Below are positions 63,778-64,000 of a stretch of 64,000 nucleotides of DNA, piece by piece. Under the pieces are notes generated by a model. It had not been told where the DNA came from, did no database searches, and saw only the letters and a list, made by a program, of their open reading frames with translations. The position numbers and the translations under genes were made by a program. The stretch lies in contig NZ_QXXQ01000001.1 in assembly GCF_003570715.1 (NCBI RefSeq), positions 372,001-436,000 on the forward strand. The letters run 5' to 3'. The stretch comes from Gemmobacter lutimaris. Its GTDB lineage: Bacteria; Pseudomonadota; Alphaproteobacteria; Rhodobacterales; Rhodobacteraceae. Numbering within the stretch: the stretch's first letter is position 1; each line of letters begins with the position of its first letter.

Positions 63778-64000
63778 TCAGGCGTATTCCAAACGCACGC
63801 GGCTTCCCGCCGGGACTGTTACATCGCCGTGAACGACCAGCGCCTCTGCCGCCGTCAGTTCGGCAAGCCACAGCGCAAGCGCCTCGGGCGCGCGGGAATG
63901 CGGGCCGTCCACGGCATCCAGCACCAGTTTCGACGGCGCCCAGACAATCGTTTGTCCGTGTTTCATCGCCCAGTCGATTTCGGTGCGGGTGGCGACGACG
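63778..64000 (-). CDS. C-terminal fragment of a probable FolB-type dihydroneopterin aldolase
   Basis: An open frame that runs off the right edge, giving about 74 C-terminal residues. It starts VVATRTEIDWAMKHGQTIVW, continues APSKLVLDAVDGPHSRAPEA, and ends GDVTVPAGSRVRLEYA. This resembles the C-terminal extension I recall on Rhodobacterales dihydroneopterin aldolases, and the position upstream of folP fits folate synthesis. The catalytic part lies outside the window, so the call is tentative. Confidence 0.5.
   Translation of the reverse strand, partial: VVATRTEIDWAMKHGQTIVWAPSKLVLDAVDGPHSRAPEALALWLAELTAAEALVVHGDVTVPAGSRVRLEYA

Overview
The window is a 64 kb piece of a GC-rich alphaproteobacterial chromosome. 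Protein relatedness points to Rhodobacterales (Rhodobacter/Paracoccus group): a c550-like cytochrome directly upstream of aa3 oxidase subunit I, the pcm-tolC-popZ-like order, a fused PntA, and many RTX/Hint secreted proteins. I see no phage, integrase, transposase, rRNA or CRISPR array. The content is mostly housekeeping with a few accessory inserts.

Layout. 1-3.4 kb: end of a peptide-type ABC importer (binding protein plus two permeases). 3.4-8.4 kb, minus strand: a DUF3422 membrane protein, transhydrogenase pntAB and a small ICMT-like methyltransferase. 8.6-10.9 kb: kynU and kynA for tryptophan catabolism, behind a striking 34-bp perfect palindrome. 11-19.4 kb: an L,D-transpeptidase lipoprotein, a C26 amidase, an RTX protein, a GNAT protein, an aminotransferase, an MsbA-like exporter and ygfZ. 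19.6-24.1 kb: a small conserved protein, popZ-like/tolC/pcm, arsC-like and a prolyl-tRNA deacylase. 24.2-30.8 kb: tdh-kbl with a cupin regulator, selO, and an outer-envelope protein divergent from a second RTX protein. 31-37.3 kb, plus strand: a tightly packed row of SPOR lipoprotein, D,D-carboxypeptidase, tmk, holB, tatD, a metallo-beta-lactamase-fold hydrolase and an AEC carrier.

37.4-42.2 kb, minus strand: a polyamine/opine-type ABC importer (ATPase, an unlisted 48-aa membrane ORF, binding protein, two permeases). A 0.4 kb non-coding stretch with repeated AACGACA sites and tRNA-Leu(GAG) follow. 42.8-49.9 kb: a peptidoglycan-binding protein, lipB, cytochrome c, ctaD, a DUF2244 protein, a YqeY protein and carA. 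Both respiratory genes have FNR-type palindromes upstream. 50-58.2 kb: a glycosyltransferase with a GspE-N-like domain, a GntR regulator, a HAD phosphatase, a small membrane protein, a UbiH-like monooxygenase, a second class V aminotransferase, a sulfotransferase-like protein and two overlapping Lrp/AsnC genes. 58.4-64 kb: a Hint-domain protein, ilvC, a lower-GC HNH endonuclease, glmM, folP and the end of a probable folB.

The best leads for unexplained biology are the kynU palindrome, the 48-aa ORF in the polyamine operon, a three-copy intergenic element built around CTTGGCC-N-AAATATCC, the AACGACA array before the polyamine operon, and the PopZ-like protein. I did not find an obviously novel multi-gene defence or biosynthetic system.
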